This document shows positions 19,074 to 27,999 of a DNA stretch of 64,000 bases, piece by piece. The DNA is taken from positions 3,720,001-3,784,000 of the forward strand of contig OZ241919.1 in the NCBI GenBank assembly GCA_965203835.1, read 5' to 3'. Origin of the DNA: CBDCFV01 sp965203835 (GTDB lineage Bacteria; Chloroflexota; Dehalococcoidia; Lucifugimonadales; UBA3495). Below the pieces are notes generated by a model, which was given only the letters and a program-made list of their open reading frames with translations, was not told the DNA's origin and did not search any database. Position 1 is the stretch's first letter, and each line of letters begins with the position of its first letter. The position numbers and the translations under genes were made by a program.

Positions 19074-20302
19074 CGCGCACCTCCCGCGGCCAGCTCGTAC
19101 ACATCCAGGGAACGGCGTTCCACCTCGCCCACCGGTGCCTGCACCGCCACCGCTTCCTTGTGAGGACGGCCATCCACCTTGGGCAAGCCGGACCATTGAC
19201 CGGGCAGGATGAAGCGCCGCCCCGGATTTTGGGCCCTGGGGTGGGTGGCGATGCGGCCATCGCCAGCCCAGATCTCCACCGTGCCAGCGCGCACTCCTAC
19301 CTGCACGGTAGACCTTGCCCACTGCCAGTGGACCCCGTAGCGGGAGCCTTCCCAACTGACGTAGCCGTCCCGAGCCACGGTGTGGTCCTCCCGCAGATAG
19401 GGAGCCAGGCCCCTCTCCTCGGGCAGCTTGCCCAGATGGGGAAGCTCCTCCGCCAGCATGTCCCGGGGAACACGATGGGTTGTCCCGTGTTCCCTGACGT
19501 TGGCCACCTGGTCGCACCACTCCAGGGTCTGCCGGTTGAGATCCGCGTCGTCGGTGAAGCGTACGCTGGGCCACAGGTTGCCTCGGACATACTTCACCCC
19601 ACTCTCTACTTTCCCCTTCGTCTGGGCCCGGTAGGGCTGGCACAGCTTCAGCTCGAAGCCCACCCGCCGGGAGAAGTCCAGCATCCGCAGGTTCCACTCC
19701 ACCTGGCCATCCTGGTCCCGGCCCAAGGTGACCACCTTGGCATTGTCGTAGAGGCAACGGCGAGGCATGCCTCCCAAGTACTCGAAGGCGTTCACGTGGC
19801 ACTGAATGAAGGCGGCGGTGTCGGCACGGCGCACCAGTTCCACGTAGTAGGCCCTCGACCGACTCAGCACCATCACGAACACCCAGATGCGGTGCTTCCG
19901 GCCATCGGCGCCGATGTACGCCAGGCTGCCCCAGTCCACCTGGGCCTGATCTCCAGGCGCCGTCTCGAACCGTACCGTCGCTTGGAGCTGGCGCTGGTGG
20001 CGGCGGGGACGCACGTAATCCGCGAGGATCGTGTAGCTCCCATCGTATCCCCGGGACCGGAGTTCCCGCAGCAGGACCACACAGTTCTCCAGTCCCTCCG
20101 ACAGCCGCTGGTCGATGTACCCGGTGTGGGGGTCCAGCTTCGATCCCCGCGGCTGTCGCGGCTTGGGAACTATTGAGTCCGGCGAATTCAAATACTTGAG
20201 CACCGTGTTCCGGGCCAGACCCAACTCCCGGGCGATGGCCCGGGCCGAATGACCCCGTCCTTTCATCTCGTAAATCTGTTTCACGTGTCCACCTCTTAGC
20301 AA
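19070..20302 (-). CDS. istA: IS21 transposase IstA, copy B
   Basis: 410 aa from a TTG at 20302. The N-terminal 118 residues, including the HTH (HSARAIARELGLARNTVLKY), are related to but distinct from copy A; from QVDWGSLAYIG on, the two are identical. All three catalytic residues are present. It lies between inverted ISNCY units B and C. Confidence 0.8.
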   Translation of the reverse strand: MLRGGHVKQIYEMKGRGHSARAIARELGLARNTVLKYLNSPDSIVPKPRQPRGSKLDPHTGYIDQRLSEGLENCVVLLRELRSRGYDGSYTILADYVRPRRHQRQLQATVRFETAPGDQAQVDWGSLAYIGADGRKHRIWVFVMVLSRSRAYYVELVRRADTAAFIQCHVNAFEYLGGMPRRCLYDNAKVVTLGRDQDGQVEWNLRMLDFSRRVGFELKLCQPYRAQTKGKVESGVKYVRGNLWPSVRFTDDADLNRQTLEWCDQVANVREHGTTHRVPRDMLAEELPHLGKLPEERGLAPYLREDHTVARDGYVSWEGSRYGVHWQWARSTVQVGVRAGTVEIWAGDGRIATHPRAQNPGRRFILPGQWSGLPKVDGRPHKEAVAVQAPVGEVERRSLDVYELAAGGAR

Positions 20303-20345
20303 CTCTTGCAGGCACCTCCGCCGAGTGTCCGGCGATGATGCCCTC

Positions 20346-22018
20346 GCTACCGGGGTGGCTCAATTCCAACCTGTAATTTTTGTCATTGCTCTACGATAAT
20401 GACCGCTTGAACTGCTCAGGGAAAATGTCCGCCTATGAAGGACGTGACATTGAACCAGAGAGAGCAAGCCAGACTCCAGGTACTCAACAGTGTGATGGAA
20501 TATCAACTACCCAGGTCTCAGGCGGCCGAACTTCTGGGGATCAGTGAACGCCAGGTCCGGCGAGTCCTGGCGGCCTACCGGAGGGACGGGGCCGCCGCAC
20601 TGGTCCACGGCAACCGAGGCCGCCAGCCCCGCAACACCATTCCCGAAGAGGTCGCCTCCGCCGTGGTCATCCTGGCCTGCGAGAAATACGCCGGCTTCAA
20701 CCACAGCCACCTGGCCGAGGTCCTGGCGGAACGGGAGGACATTCACCTGAGCCGCCAGACGGTAAGCCGCCTCCTCAACCGCCACGGCCTGCCCAGCGCC
20801 AGGCGGCACCGTCCACCCAAACACCGGGTACGGCGTGAGCGGATGCCCCGGGAGGGCATGCTCCTGCAGATCGACGGCAGCCACCATGCCTGGCCGGAGG
20901 AGCGGGGACCCCGGTTCGTTCTGCTGCTGGCCGTGGATGATGCCACCGGTACGGTCGCCAACGCCGTCTTCCAGCCTGGGGAGGACACCCGGGGCTACTT
21001 CCAACTTATGGAAGGGGTCATCCGTCGCTACGGGCTCCCCCTGGCCCTCTACGGCGACCGGCACGGGGTCTTCAAGTTTGCCGGAAAGCCCCGCCATATC
21101 CAGCCGCCGGTGGAAGCCACCCACTTCAGCCGAGCCATGCAGGAACTGGGCATTGAGCAGGTCTTCGCCCGTTCTCCCTAGGCCAAGGGCCGGGTAGAGC
21201 GAATGGCGGGCACCTTCCAGGACCGGCTGGTCAGCGAACTAAGGCTGGCGGGCGCCGCCACCATCGACCAGGCCAACGCCGTGCTGCAGGACTTTCTGCC
21301 CCGGTTCAACCAGCAGTTCCGCGTCCCGGCCCAGCAGGCCCAGGTAGCCTACCGCTCCTTGGACTCATCCCTGTCCCTGGAACGCGTCCTCTGCTTCAAG
21401 CACACCCGCCAGGTGGCCAGGGACAACACCGTTAAGTTCCAGTGGCGTACCCTGCAGTTGCTTCCCAGTGAGGAACGGCCCAGCTATGCCGGGGCCAAGG
21501 TGGAGGTCCTGGAGCAAAGCGACGGACAACTGATGGTCCAGTATCAGGGGGAAGTGATCGCCCACCAGGAAGCTCCGCCCAGGCCCGGCGCCTTGAGAGC
21601 TTCCAACGGCGCGCTGGCGCCCACCCCGGAGATGGCCCAGGTGGTCAGGAACCTGGCACGGCACGGCCTCACCAGATTGCAACTCCAGCGCCTGGCCGCC
21701 CTGGAAGCTGCTGTCCCCCAGCGCCAGGAGGACGCTGAACCCCGCAGGCCCGATGCTCCACCGCCCCGGGAGGCTACCCCGCGCAAGCAGGCCCTTTGGA
21801 AAGCCATTCACCACGCCAGGCTTCAGGGTGTCTCCCTACGGGGCATCGCCAGGGACCTGGGTATTTCCCGAAACACGGTCAGGAAGTACGTGGAACTGCC
21901 AGCTCCGCCCGTCAACCGGACTGCCAGACGGGCCGCTTACCTATCCGCTCAGGACAGGACTAATTGACATTTTCCCTGAGCACTTAACCGGACCTTTTCG
22001 CTGGACATCGACATAATT
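20346..22018 (+). mobile_element. ISNCY-derived unit, copy C
   Basis: Forward copy that mirrors unit B (coordinate sum 38592). It ends at CGACATAATT, 65 bases before the Pycsar cyclase start, and its last bases contribute to a promoter -35 box there. Confidence 0.7.
20435..21967 (+). pseudogene. ISNCY transposase copy C with in-frame TAG
   Basis: Third identical 510-codon frame, TAG at 21179-21181 before AKGRVERMAG. Three copies with the same nonsense codon mean the unit spread in this state, by trans-acting transposase, by recombination, or with readthrough. Confidence 0.75.
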
Positions 22019-22045
22019 GACAAGGGCCGTGCTATGCTGTAATAC
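22017..22045 (+). promoter_or_regulatory. sigma70-type promoter for the Pycsar pair, at the IS junction
   Basis: TTGACA (22017-22022), 17-base spacer, TAATAC (22040-22045): near-consensus spacing and boxes, 38 bases upstream of the cyclase start. The first two T of the -35 box are the last bases of ISNCY unit C, so the insertion may have created or strengthened the promoter. Confidence 0.65.
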
Positions 22046-22083
22046 CATCGGACTCCGAACCGAGGTTAACTGAGGCAAGGGAC

Positions 22084-22920
22084 TTGATACTCGACGAAGT
22101 TACAGCGTCCGTAGTGGCCCAATTGAACGATCAGGCCAAACTCGGTGTGCAGATTGAAAATCAAAACGAGGTGCCGGAGACCGGACCTGCCAACCGGGGC
22201 CTGTGGCTGCGGATTCCGAATGTCACCGCAGTGTTCGCCGACCTAAAGGGTTCGACGGCTCTCAGTTCATCCGTCTCGCCGGAAGTTGCCGCCATCGCCT
22301 ACACCTACTTCAACCGGGCGATGAGCGTGATTTTGGAACGGTTCTCGGCGGGATACGTGGAGATACAGGGAGACGGAATTTTCGGCCTGTTTTCTGGCAA
22401 AGGGTCCATGTTCCATGCGGCGGCCTGTGCCATCACCATGAGAAGCCAGGTGGAAGAAATTGTGGCCGCCCGATTTAAAAGTGACGCCTCGGTTCAATGG
22501 GACCTCAAAGTTGGGGTTGGAGTTGACAGGGGCACCCTGATTGTCCGCCAGTTGGGACTGAGGGGAACCAAGTTAAACGAGGTCTGGGCGGGCAAGCCCG
22601 TGAATATGGCCGCCAAGTTGAGCTCCGTAGCCGGACCCAACCAGGTGGCCGTGTCTGACCGGATGTTTGCCGGATACGAAGCTGCTGCCAAGATGAGGCA
22701 GCGAGCCCTGATCTGGTCCTGCGGCTGTGGCGGCAGCAATCGAGGGGCTGGGTTGAGCGCTGCCCCAAGGCAAACGTCCAAGTTGTGGATACAACAGGCC
22801 GCACCAAGGAATTTGGGGTTGGACTTTGAGAGTGTCCATACGCGCAAGTCCGGGTGGTGCCAGCGACACGGCGCGGAATTCTGCGAGGCAATTCTGACGG
22901 GCCAACGTACGGTCGGGTGA
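22084..22920 (+). CDS. pycC: Pycsar nucleotidyl cyclase
   Basis: 278 aa from a TTG at 22084 with AGGCAAGG upstream. It is a class III adenylate/guanylate-cyclase-like domain: NVTAVFADLKGST (46-58, metal Asp53), EIQGDGIFGLF (93-103, metal Asp97), and VWAGKPVNMAAKLSS (167-181) of the second half-site. The C-terminal cysteine-rich tail (SCGCGG at 212-217, SGWCQRHGAEFCEAIL at 256-271) is typical of PycC enzymes, which make cCMP or cUMP on phage infection. The next gene is a membrane effector 3 bases away, the standard Pycsar arrangement. Which pyrimidine is used cannot be told by eye. Family call is strong; antiphage activity is by analogy. Confidence 0.85.
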   Translation: MILDEVTASVVAQLNDQAKLGVQIENQNEVPETGPANRGLWLRIPNVTAVFADLKGSTALSSSVSPEVAAIAYTYFNRAMSVILERFSAGYVEIQGDGIFGLFSGKGSMFHAAACAITMRSQVEEIVAARFKSDASVQWDLKVGVGVDRGTLIVRQLGLRGTKLNEVWAGKPVNMAAKLSSVAGPNQVAVSDRMFAGYEAAAKMRQRALIWSCGCGGSNRGAGLSAAPRQTSKLWIQQAAPRNLGLDFESVHTRKSGWCQRHGAEFCEAILTGQRTVG

Positions 22921-22923
22921 AAT

Positions 22924-23427
22924 GTGGAGGAACGCCTTAGGTCCCATTACGAGTCTCTGGCACGGGCGATTGGGTTCACTAGAACGGTGGACAATAAGGC
23001 GGCGCCGGCGCTGGCCCTCCAGGTGGCGCTGGTGGGAACCATAGCGGCCCGGTTTGAGAGGCTGGCGCCCATAATCGGGAAGGAGCCCTGGGGTGCAGAG
23101 TCGATTGCGCTGGTGTTAGTGCTCGTGCTCTACGCCATTCTTGTCGTCGGTGTTGTCGCATTTGCGGCCAGCGTCTATCTACCAAGAACTCCTAGAACCG
23201 TAGGCTCCCTCATCTACTTCGAGGATGTCGCAGCTATGCCGTTGGAGTTGTTCAGGGAACAAGCGATTTCAACGGATGCGAAGACAATTGAGCACCAACT
23301 GTTGGACCAGATTCACGCCGTATCCTGTATCGCGAGTGCCAAGATGCGTCGGGTCCGTCAGGCATACTACTTGAGCCTCCCGTCGATTGTCTTGTGGGCT
23401 ATATTGTTGGGTTGGGGCAGCTTCTGA
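22924..23427 (+). CDS. pycTM: Pycsar membrane effector PycTM
   Basis: 167 aa from a GTG 3 bases after the pycC stop. Hydrophobic segments at about 26-48, 58-86 and 148-166 flank a cytosolic stretch with IYFEDVA (97-103) and a helical region. This layout (short N-terminal amphipathic part, two spans, soluble loop, one C-terminal span) is that of the DUF5706/PycTM effectors, which sense the cyclic pyrimidine and disrupt the inner membrane to abort infection. Co-transcribed with pycC. Confidence 0.8.
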   Translation: MEERLRSHYESLARAIGFTRTVDNKAAPALALQVALVGTIAARFERLAPIIGKEPWGAESIALVLVLVLYAILVVGVVAFAASVYLPRTPRTVGSLIYFEDVAAMPLELFREQAISTDAKTIEHQLLDQIHAVSCIASAKMRRVRQAYYLSLPSIVLWAILLGWGSF

Positions 23428-23587
23428 TTCACTATTGCGCTTTAGATTTGTTCCTGTCCAGCGATTCCGTCCCCACAACTGAATGGCGAAGAGGGCATAG
23501 TAGGTAACCGCACAGAACGGCGCAAAGTCCGTGGCGCATCCGACACCCTGTCGGGGTCCCTACTGATCCAGAACAAAGGGGTCAACC

Positions 23588-24520
23588 ATGAGCGACATAC
23601 AAGCATTGGCCAACGCGGGAGCAGAAGGTGCTAAAGCGGGAAAGGCAGGATTTGACCTTATTGGCAAGTTATTCGGACCAATGTTCACTCGGCGTCAAAC
23701 GGCAGCTGATGCCCAAGCTGAAATACAAATGGCTTTAGCTAATCGGCTGGCTGATCACATTGAATCAAGTCCTCTTGACCCCAATGTTGTGGAAATGCTG
23801 GCCGCTTGCGGCGGCAAAGCATCAGTAGCCAACCTGGCTAACATACTGTCAAAGGCTTTGCCTATGCTGGATGAAACCGCAGACTCAGCGTTAATCTCCG
23901 ACGACTGGATTGCAAACTGGAGAGATAAAGCACGCTTGGTATCCGACGAGGAGATGGCAGTACTATGGGCACAACTGCTGGCTGGTCAGGTGAATTCCCC
24001 CGGAACATATTCCCCAAGGGCGGTGAATATGTTGGCGGACATGGACAGATCAGACGCCCAGCTCTTCCACGACCTTTGCCGCTTCCAGGTGATGCGGTAC
24101 GAGTTTGACTTTGGCCCAAGAGACACCATTCCCTTGGTAGTCAACCCGAGTGACGACATTTACCGGACAAATGGAGTAACCGATGAAGGGCTTCTAGCCT
24201 TGGAGGACATTGGATTGATAAGGTACCCAGTGCTGCCCAACCTTCCGGACCGGGCCAAGGCGTTCGCGTACAGCAGGGGATGGCTGCTGAACTACTCCGC
24301 AGACCATGTAGAAACGGGCCGCGTCAGCTGGACTTACAACGGAAAGCAGATGTCAAAGTTGTGCCTCCCGTTGGAATCACCGATGGGGTTTGAACAGTAC
24401 TTGTTGGACAAATGGAGGGGAGCAAACCGCGACATTAGGCACCATGCTGAACTGGCTGTGCAATTCAAGGAAGGTACGCTGCGTGCTTGCCCGCGTTCGG
24501 CCACGGTGTCCTGGCACTAA
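23588..24520 (+). CDS. DUF2806-family protein
   Basis: 310 aa, ATG preceded by AAAGGGG. The signature lies at about 105-155: DDWIANWRDKARLVSDEEMA, then LWAQLLAGQVNSPGTYSPRA, matching the DUF2806 family of uncharacterised proteins. The N-terminal 30 residues are Gly/Ala-rich and helical (ANAGAEGAKAGKAGFDLIGK), which could insert into a membrane. C-terminal part (170-260) is a mixed alpha/beta region without known motif. Location between Pycsar and Shedu suggests, but does not prove, a defence role. Confidence 0.65.
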   Translation: MSDIQALANAGAEGAKAGKAGFDLIGKLFGPMFTRRQTAADAQAEIQMALANRLADHIESSPLDPNVVEMLAACGGKASVANLANILSKALPMLDETADSALISDDWIANWRDKARLVSDEEMAVLWAQLLAGQVNSPGTYSPRAVNMLADMDRSDAQLFHDLCRFQVMRYEFDFGPRDTIPLVVNPSDDIYRTNGVTDEGLLALEDIGLIRYPVLPNLPDRAKAFAYSRGWLLNYSADHVETGRVSWTYNGKQMSKLCLPLESPMGFEQYLLDKWRGANRDIRHHAELAVQFKEGTLRACPRSATVSWH

Positions 24521-24638
24521 CACTCGCCCGCGTTGCTTGTCGCATAACCTCTGGTAAGAGTAGCACATAGCATCCACTACGGAATTGATAGCGACCGCAA
24601 AAAGCGAGTGTTCAACGCGCGACCAATTGTGAGGCGAT

Positions 24639-25568
24639 ATGCACGACGAAATCAGCAACGCGGTGCAAGGACTTCGGCACGACATTGAGCGTTTCCGAAA
24701 CGCCGCTATGCAGTCCGCATCGGCAGCGCAAGGCGCGCTTGACCACTGCGACCTCTTCCTATGGTTCGTGGCCCAACGTTCAGCGGCAATCACCAGTGAA
24801 TTTGCAGACGCTATCGAACGAAGAAACCACTTCGTCGCACCAGCGCTGGTGCGAATGCAACTTTCAAGCCTGCTCGGGCTGTACGCGGCCAACTACCATG
24901 AGAAGGATGCGCACGAGTTCGTGGGCGAGTGGATGAACGGGAAAACCATCGGCAGTATGCTCGACAACAGTCCCGGCGGTGGAAAGAGGATGACTGAAGG
25001 TCGCCTGTTAGAGCGCATCGACCAGGAATTTGCAAACAGAGTTGGCAGCATAGGGGGATTATGTGGCGCGTCTTCAGGTTGGATCCACCTGGACCCAAAA
25101 TTCTTCTACTCACTGATTGAGAAAATTGACGACGATGGAAGTTTCGAGTTCAGGCTGTACGGAGAACAATTCACGATACCGCCCATGACGGTGAAAGACG
25201 AACTGACGTGGGTCAGGTCACTAGTTGGAATTAATAATCTGATAGTGGCCAAATTGCTCTCATGGGCAGCGTGCAAACAAGAGATGTTTGGGAAGGTAAC
25301 CAACATTGGGGAAGAAACAGGCACCATAGAAATCCTACCCCTGGAAATCGTAGGTGACTTGAACGGTTTCGAAGCCGTCCTGCTGCCTCAAGCAATACAG
25401 GACGAGGGCGTGACATTCTCGCTGTGGATTAACGACACCAAGATCACGCCCAAAAGGAACTTGGCGTATGTCGTCTTTCCTACGAGGGAACTGGCTGTGG
25501 AATTCGCGAATCAGTACGTCCGAATTTTCCGAACGGCGGAGACAGCGCCTATAGGGACTGCCGAATGA
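24639..25568 (+). CDS. unrecognised protein in defence island
   Basis: 309 aa, ATG with GAGGCGAT upstream. Predominantly helical N-terminal half with conserved-looking polar patches (AIERRNHFVAPALVRMQLSS, AANYHEKDAHEF, ERIDQEF, SGWIHLDPKFF), reminiscent of DUF5677/HEPN-like abortive-infection proteins, followed by a beta-rich C-terminal domain (GTIEILPLEIVGDLNGFEAV). No signal peptide or membrane span. Its stop overlaps a 68-codon ORF by ATGA. I do not recognise a family with confidence. Confidence 0.6.
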   Translation: MHDEISNAVQGLRHDIERFRNAAMQSASAAQGALDHCDLFLWFVAQRSAAITSEFADAIERRNHFVAPALVRMQLSSLLGLYAANYHEKDAHEFVGEWMNGKTIGSMLDNSPGGGKRMTEGRLLERIDQEFANRVGSIGGLCGASSGWIHLDPKFFYSLIEKIDDDGSFEFRLYGEQFTIPPMTVKDELTWVRSLVGINNLIVAKLLSWAACKQEMFGKVTNIGEETGTIEILPLEIVGDLNGFEAVLLPQAIQDEGVTFSLWINDTKITPKRNLAYVVFPTRELAVEFANQYVRIFRTAETAPIGTAE

Positions 25569-25771
25569 CCATCCTCCACCCCGAAACCGATGGATCACTT
25601 GAACGGAACCTTGCCGTAGTCGGAGGGCCACCAGAAAATAGCCGGCCGACGCGCGCATCGCCGCGCTGGCTCTGGGAAGTGGGACGGAAGTCCACACGCA
25701 CAAAGCACGGGATTTCCAGTGCTTTCCGGGGCTGCTGGGGTGGAACCCACTGGGGTAAAGGATGGGCATAG
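25565..25771 (+). CDS. possible small coupled ORF
   Basis: 68 codons starting in the ATGA overlap with the preceding stop. Composition is basic and Trp/Gly-rich at the end (RGCWGGTHWGKGWA). No family, and the codon pattern is unremarkable, so it may be chance; the exact ATGA overlap is the only support. Confidence 0.25.
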   Translation: MTILHPETDGSLERNLAVVGGPPENSRPTRASPRWLWEVGRKSTRTKHGISSAFRGCWGGTHWGKGWA

Positions 25772-25801
25772 CAATCGAATGAGATAAATAGGTTTGAGAC
25801 A

Positions 25802-26626
25802 ATGCAGAAGGACATCTACCAAGAGACGCGGCAACAGGCCGAATTGCAATTTGCCGAAATTGTAGGTCGGCTTCATGCGTGCGAACACCTGGAAAACGGC
25901 GCAGAGCAGGTAGAAGACCACAGGGTCCTATACGGCTGGAATTTTCTAACCCAAGAGGTGTTAATCCGGTTGGCCGAAGCAACGTTGAAACTGGTCTATC
26001 AGCTTTACTTCGATGCCAAGCCTCCGTATGGACATAGCCTCAAAACCCTGTGGGACAGCATCCCTGCTGATGCTCAACAAGAAATCCAGAAGAGACGTGG
26101 TCAAGTGCTCAGCTTCGAAGAGTACGACAGTGGCACGTTCCAAGACGTTCGTTATTCCGCGGAACGGCTCAAGGGTGGTCAAACCACACACTTCCAGATA
26201 CGGCGACTCTATCTGGATTCGCTGGCTGCCACTGGGGTGGCGGAGGATTGGCTTGGAGAAATAACTACCTGGCCGTGGGCTGGAATCCTGGACGAAGCGC
26301 TAGCGGGCTACCAAATCTTTCCCATGACCGATGACAGGTTTGAGGTGTGGGTAAAGGAACCCATCGAGCCAATGGATTGGGCTGGTGCAATCATCACACC
26401 CAAGGAGAATGTCTATATTTGGACATTGTACTTCGGTTTCACAGACCGACAGGGGGAGAAGTGCGGATATGAACTGCCGTGCCTTGCGTACCCTTGGCCA
26501 ATGGCGGACCTTTTCGCTTCATCCGTTATGGAGTGTGTAGAGAAAATCCGCAGGGCATATCAAGAGCCATCCCCGGCACTACTGACAGCGTTGGAAGTAG
26601 CACGGCGCGCGAAAGGAACTGCGTAG
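25802..26626 (+). CDS. unrecognised protein, HEPN-like N-terminus
   Basis: 274 aa from ATG 25802. The N-terminal 90 residues are helical and contain VLIRLAEATLKLVYQLYF followed by PPYGHSLKTLW, an arrangement seen in HEPN-type and AbiV-like domains where GH-x-L marks the second helix. The C-terminal 150 residues are mixed, with many Trp (WAGAIITPKENVYIWTLYFG). No catalytic RxxxxH motif is evident. Placed between an unrecognised gene and a convergent Shedu gene; defence role inferred from position only. Confidence 0.55.
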   Translation: MQKDIYQETRQQAELQFAEIVGRLHACEHLENGAEQVEDHRVLYGWNFLTQEVLIRLAEATLKLVYQLYFDAKPPYGHSLKTLWDSIPADAQQEIQKRRGQVLSFEEYDSGTFQDVRYSAERLKGGQTTHFQIRRLYLDSLAATGVAEDWLGEITTWPWAGILDEALAGYQIFPMTDDRFEVWVKEPIEPMDWAGAIITPKENVYIWTLYFGFTDRQGEKCGYELPCLAYPWPMADLFASSVMECVEKIRRAYQEPSPALLTALEVARRAKGTA

Positions 26627-26650
26627 TGAGCTACTCGAGGGGCGCGGAGG

Positions 26651-27475
26651 CTATTGGCCTTCCGGAGCATACAACTCAATGTGGCTCAAGTCACCGCCCA
26701 GTCTTCCGCTCTTGTTGATTCGACCAGTATCCAAGAGCCAATCATAACTATGTACCAGGATTCTTTGGTCCCTAGCTGTTTGACGCCGGAAGTCGTTGAA
26801 CCTCGCAGAATATTTGTGACGCCTGCCGCCAATAACCAATCCCGGACTTCCTGAATCGATCCCGACCAATCCCAATCCACCCTGCTCGGGTGGTCTCCTG
26901 GCATAGTCTCGATTATTCCCAATCCAAGTACGCCAATCCTTAATTTGGTCAATGGCATGGTTCAGTTCATGCCTAAAGCTACCATCTTCCCGCTCTAGTG
27001 GCAGGTTTGGTTTTTCGATCTCAACCAGGCACCATTCCACTCCTATGGAGCTAGCTTCCGCAATGAGGAAATCCGCTACAAACTGGTTGCCTAGTGCCAC
27101 CTTGGACAGCTGAAAGCGACCATGGCCGCCTCCCAATGTCTGTACAAGAAACTCTCGATGCTCTGCCAGGAATCTATGCACATCCTCCTCTCTCGAACTG
27201 GTGTTCAATATTTTCTCGAGAGCATCACAGGCATCCACACTGACCCGGTCCCAAATTACTGATTTTTCCTCAAGCTCACGATAAGCTCGAGTCTTCTGGT
27301 ACTTCGCCCGCTGGGATTCAACATAGGATTCAACGAGTTCGTCAAAATCCTTCCTGGACCACTCAGGGTAGGCATCCCATTCACCTTCGTTAGGTCTGAG
27401 GCGCTCAAGTCTCTGCCTAGCCGTCTCTTCAATTTCCTCTTGACTATAGCGACCTATTTCTTCATTGTCGTCCAC
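26651..27475 (-). CDS. sduA: Shedu-type nuclease (DUF4263)
   Basis: 274 aa, ATG with AGGAGGAAGAC upstream. An N-terminal coiled helical region (1-85) precedes a DUF4263 domain: EEDVHRFLAEHREFLVQTL (97-115), ADFLIAE (134-140, Asp135), VEIEKPNLPL (151-160, Glu152, Glu154, Lys155), AIDQIKDWRTWI (174-185, Gln177) and LVIGGRR. This is the PD-(D/E)XK-like core of SduA, the single-gene Shedu anti-phage system that cuts invading DNA. Length is at the short end for Shedu, with a minimal N-terminal sensor. Convergent with the upstream gene, 24 bases apart. Confidence 0.8.
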   Translation of the reverse strand: MDDNEEIGRYSQEEIEETARQRLERLRPNEGEWDAYPEWSRKDFDELVESYVESQRAKYQKTRAYRELEEKSVIWDRVSVDACDALEKILNTSSREEDVHRFLAEHREFLVQTLGGGHGRFQLSKVALGNQFVADFLIAEASSIGVEWCLVEIEKPNLPLEREDGSFRHELNHAIDQIKDWRTWIGNNRDYARRPPEQGGLGLVGIDSGSPGLVIGGRRHKYSARFNDFRRQTARDQRILVHSYDWLLDTGRINKSGRLGGDLSHIELYAPEGQ

Positions 27476-27849
27476 TGGGTCTTCCTCCTTTCCTCATTAC
27501 TGACCATCGCTTGAATGCTCCGGCTAAGCGCTAGGGCATTCCCTTTCTATCACGGAGTAAGCTTCTACCCCTGGAAGTCACAACCTTTAGAGCATGGCCA
27601 CAATCAACAGCATAGGCAAGCCCACCGATCCCGGCAAGAGCCGAACCGCGAACTGCGTCTCGCCCTGTACCTGAGCCGGGACCGCGCCGAGTTCGCCGTC
27701 TGCCTGACCGACAGGCCGACTGGAGATATTCGAGCGAGGGGCCGTCAACTAATATCCGTCCCGTCGGCTCAAGGTTCACTGCCCAAGAGTACCGGAGTTT
27801 TTGGTGTTGATTGGATAACGGATACCTTACTTTCAGAAAGTAACGTTTT
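27476..27849. other. no convincing gene, 27476-27849
   Basis: A plus frame from 27515 encodes RLALYLSRDRAEFAVCLTDR, which could be coding, but I see no family and no clear start. Probably IS debris. Confidence 0.35.
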
Positions 27850-27953
27850 TGTTGAGGCAATGCGTGGTCGGGGTCGATGAAGTCACGCAACTGTTTGGTG
27901 GTGAATTGGAACAGTGTGGAATCCCTGCGACTGCGGTCCAGAGGCTCGAGCAT
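27850..27953 (-). pseudogene. N-terminal fragment of an IS1182/IS5-like transposase
   Basis: MLEPLDRSRRDSTLFQFTTK followed by QLRDFIDPDHAL is the usual N-terminus of a DUF772-type transposase; after about 40 residues the frame loses similarity. An end-like GTTGAAAAAAGTCG lies upstream of it (28034-28047, reverse), and a related end GTTGAAAAAGTCG occurs at 44.03 kb beside a C-terminal fragment. Confidence 0.45.
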
Positions 27954-27999
27954 CGCAGCCCCTCGCCAGCGACTGCGTATGCGCCCCAGTTTGATAAAG

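Larger units (their letters stand above)
16561..19948 (-). repeat. right arm of the 3,388-bp inverted repeat
   Basis: Reverse-complement match of 9188-12575. The outer boundary is at the CAGGCCCAGG of istA (residue 119); the inner boundary is 13 bases past the ISNCY end, after which the two flanks diverge. Confidence 0.8.

Noticed and set aside
7740..21181. TAG as a recoded sense codon, suggested by several genes with in-frame TAG
   Set aside because: TAG ends ordinary intact genes here (LRR proteins 1 and 2 at 54380-54382 and 57296-57298), and the in-frame TAGs are confined to IS genes that also carry other damage.
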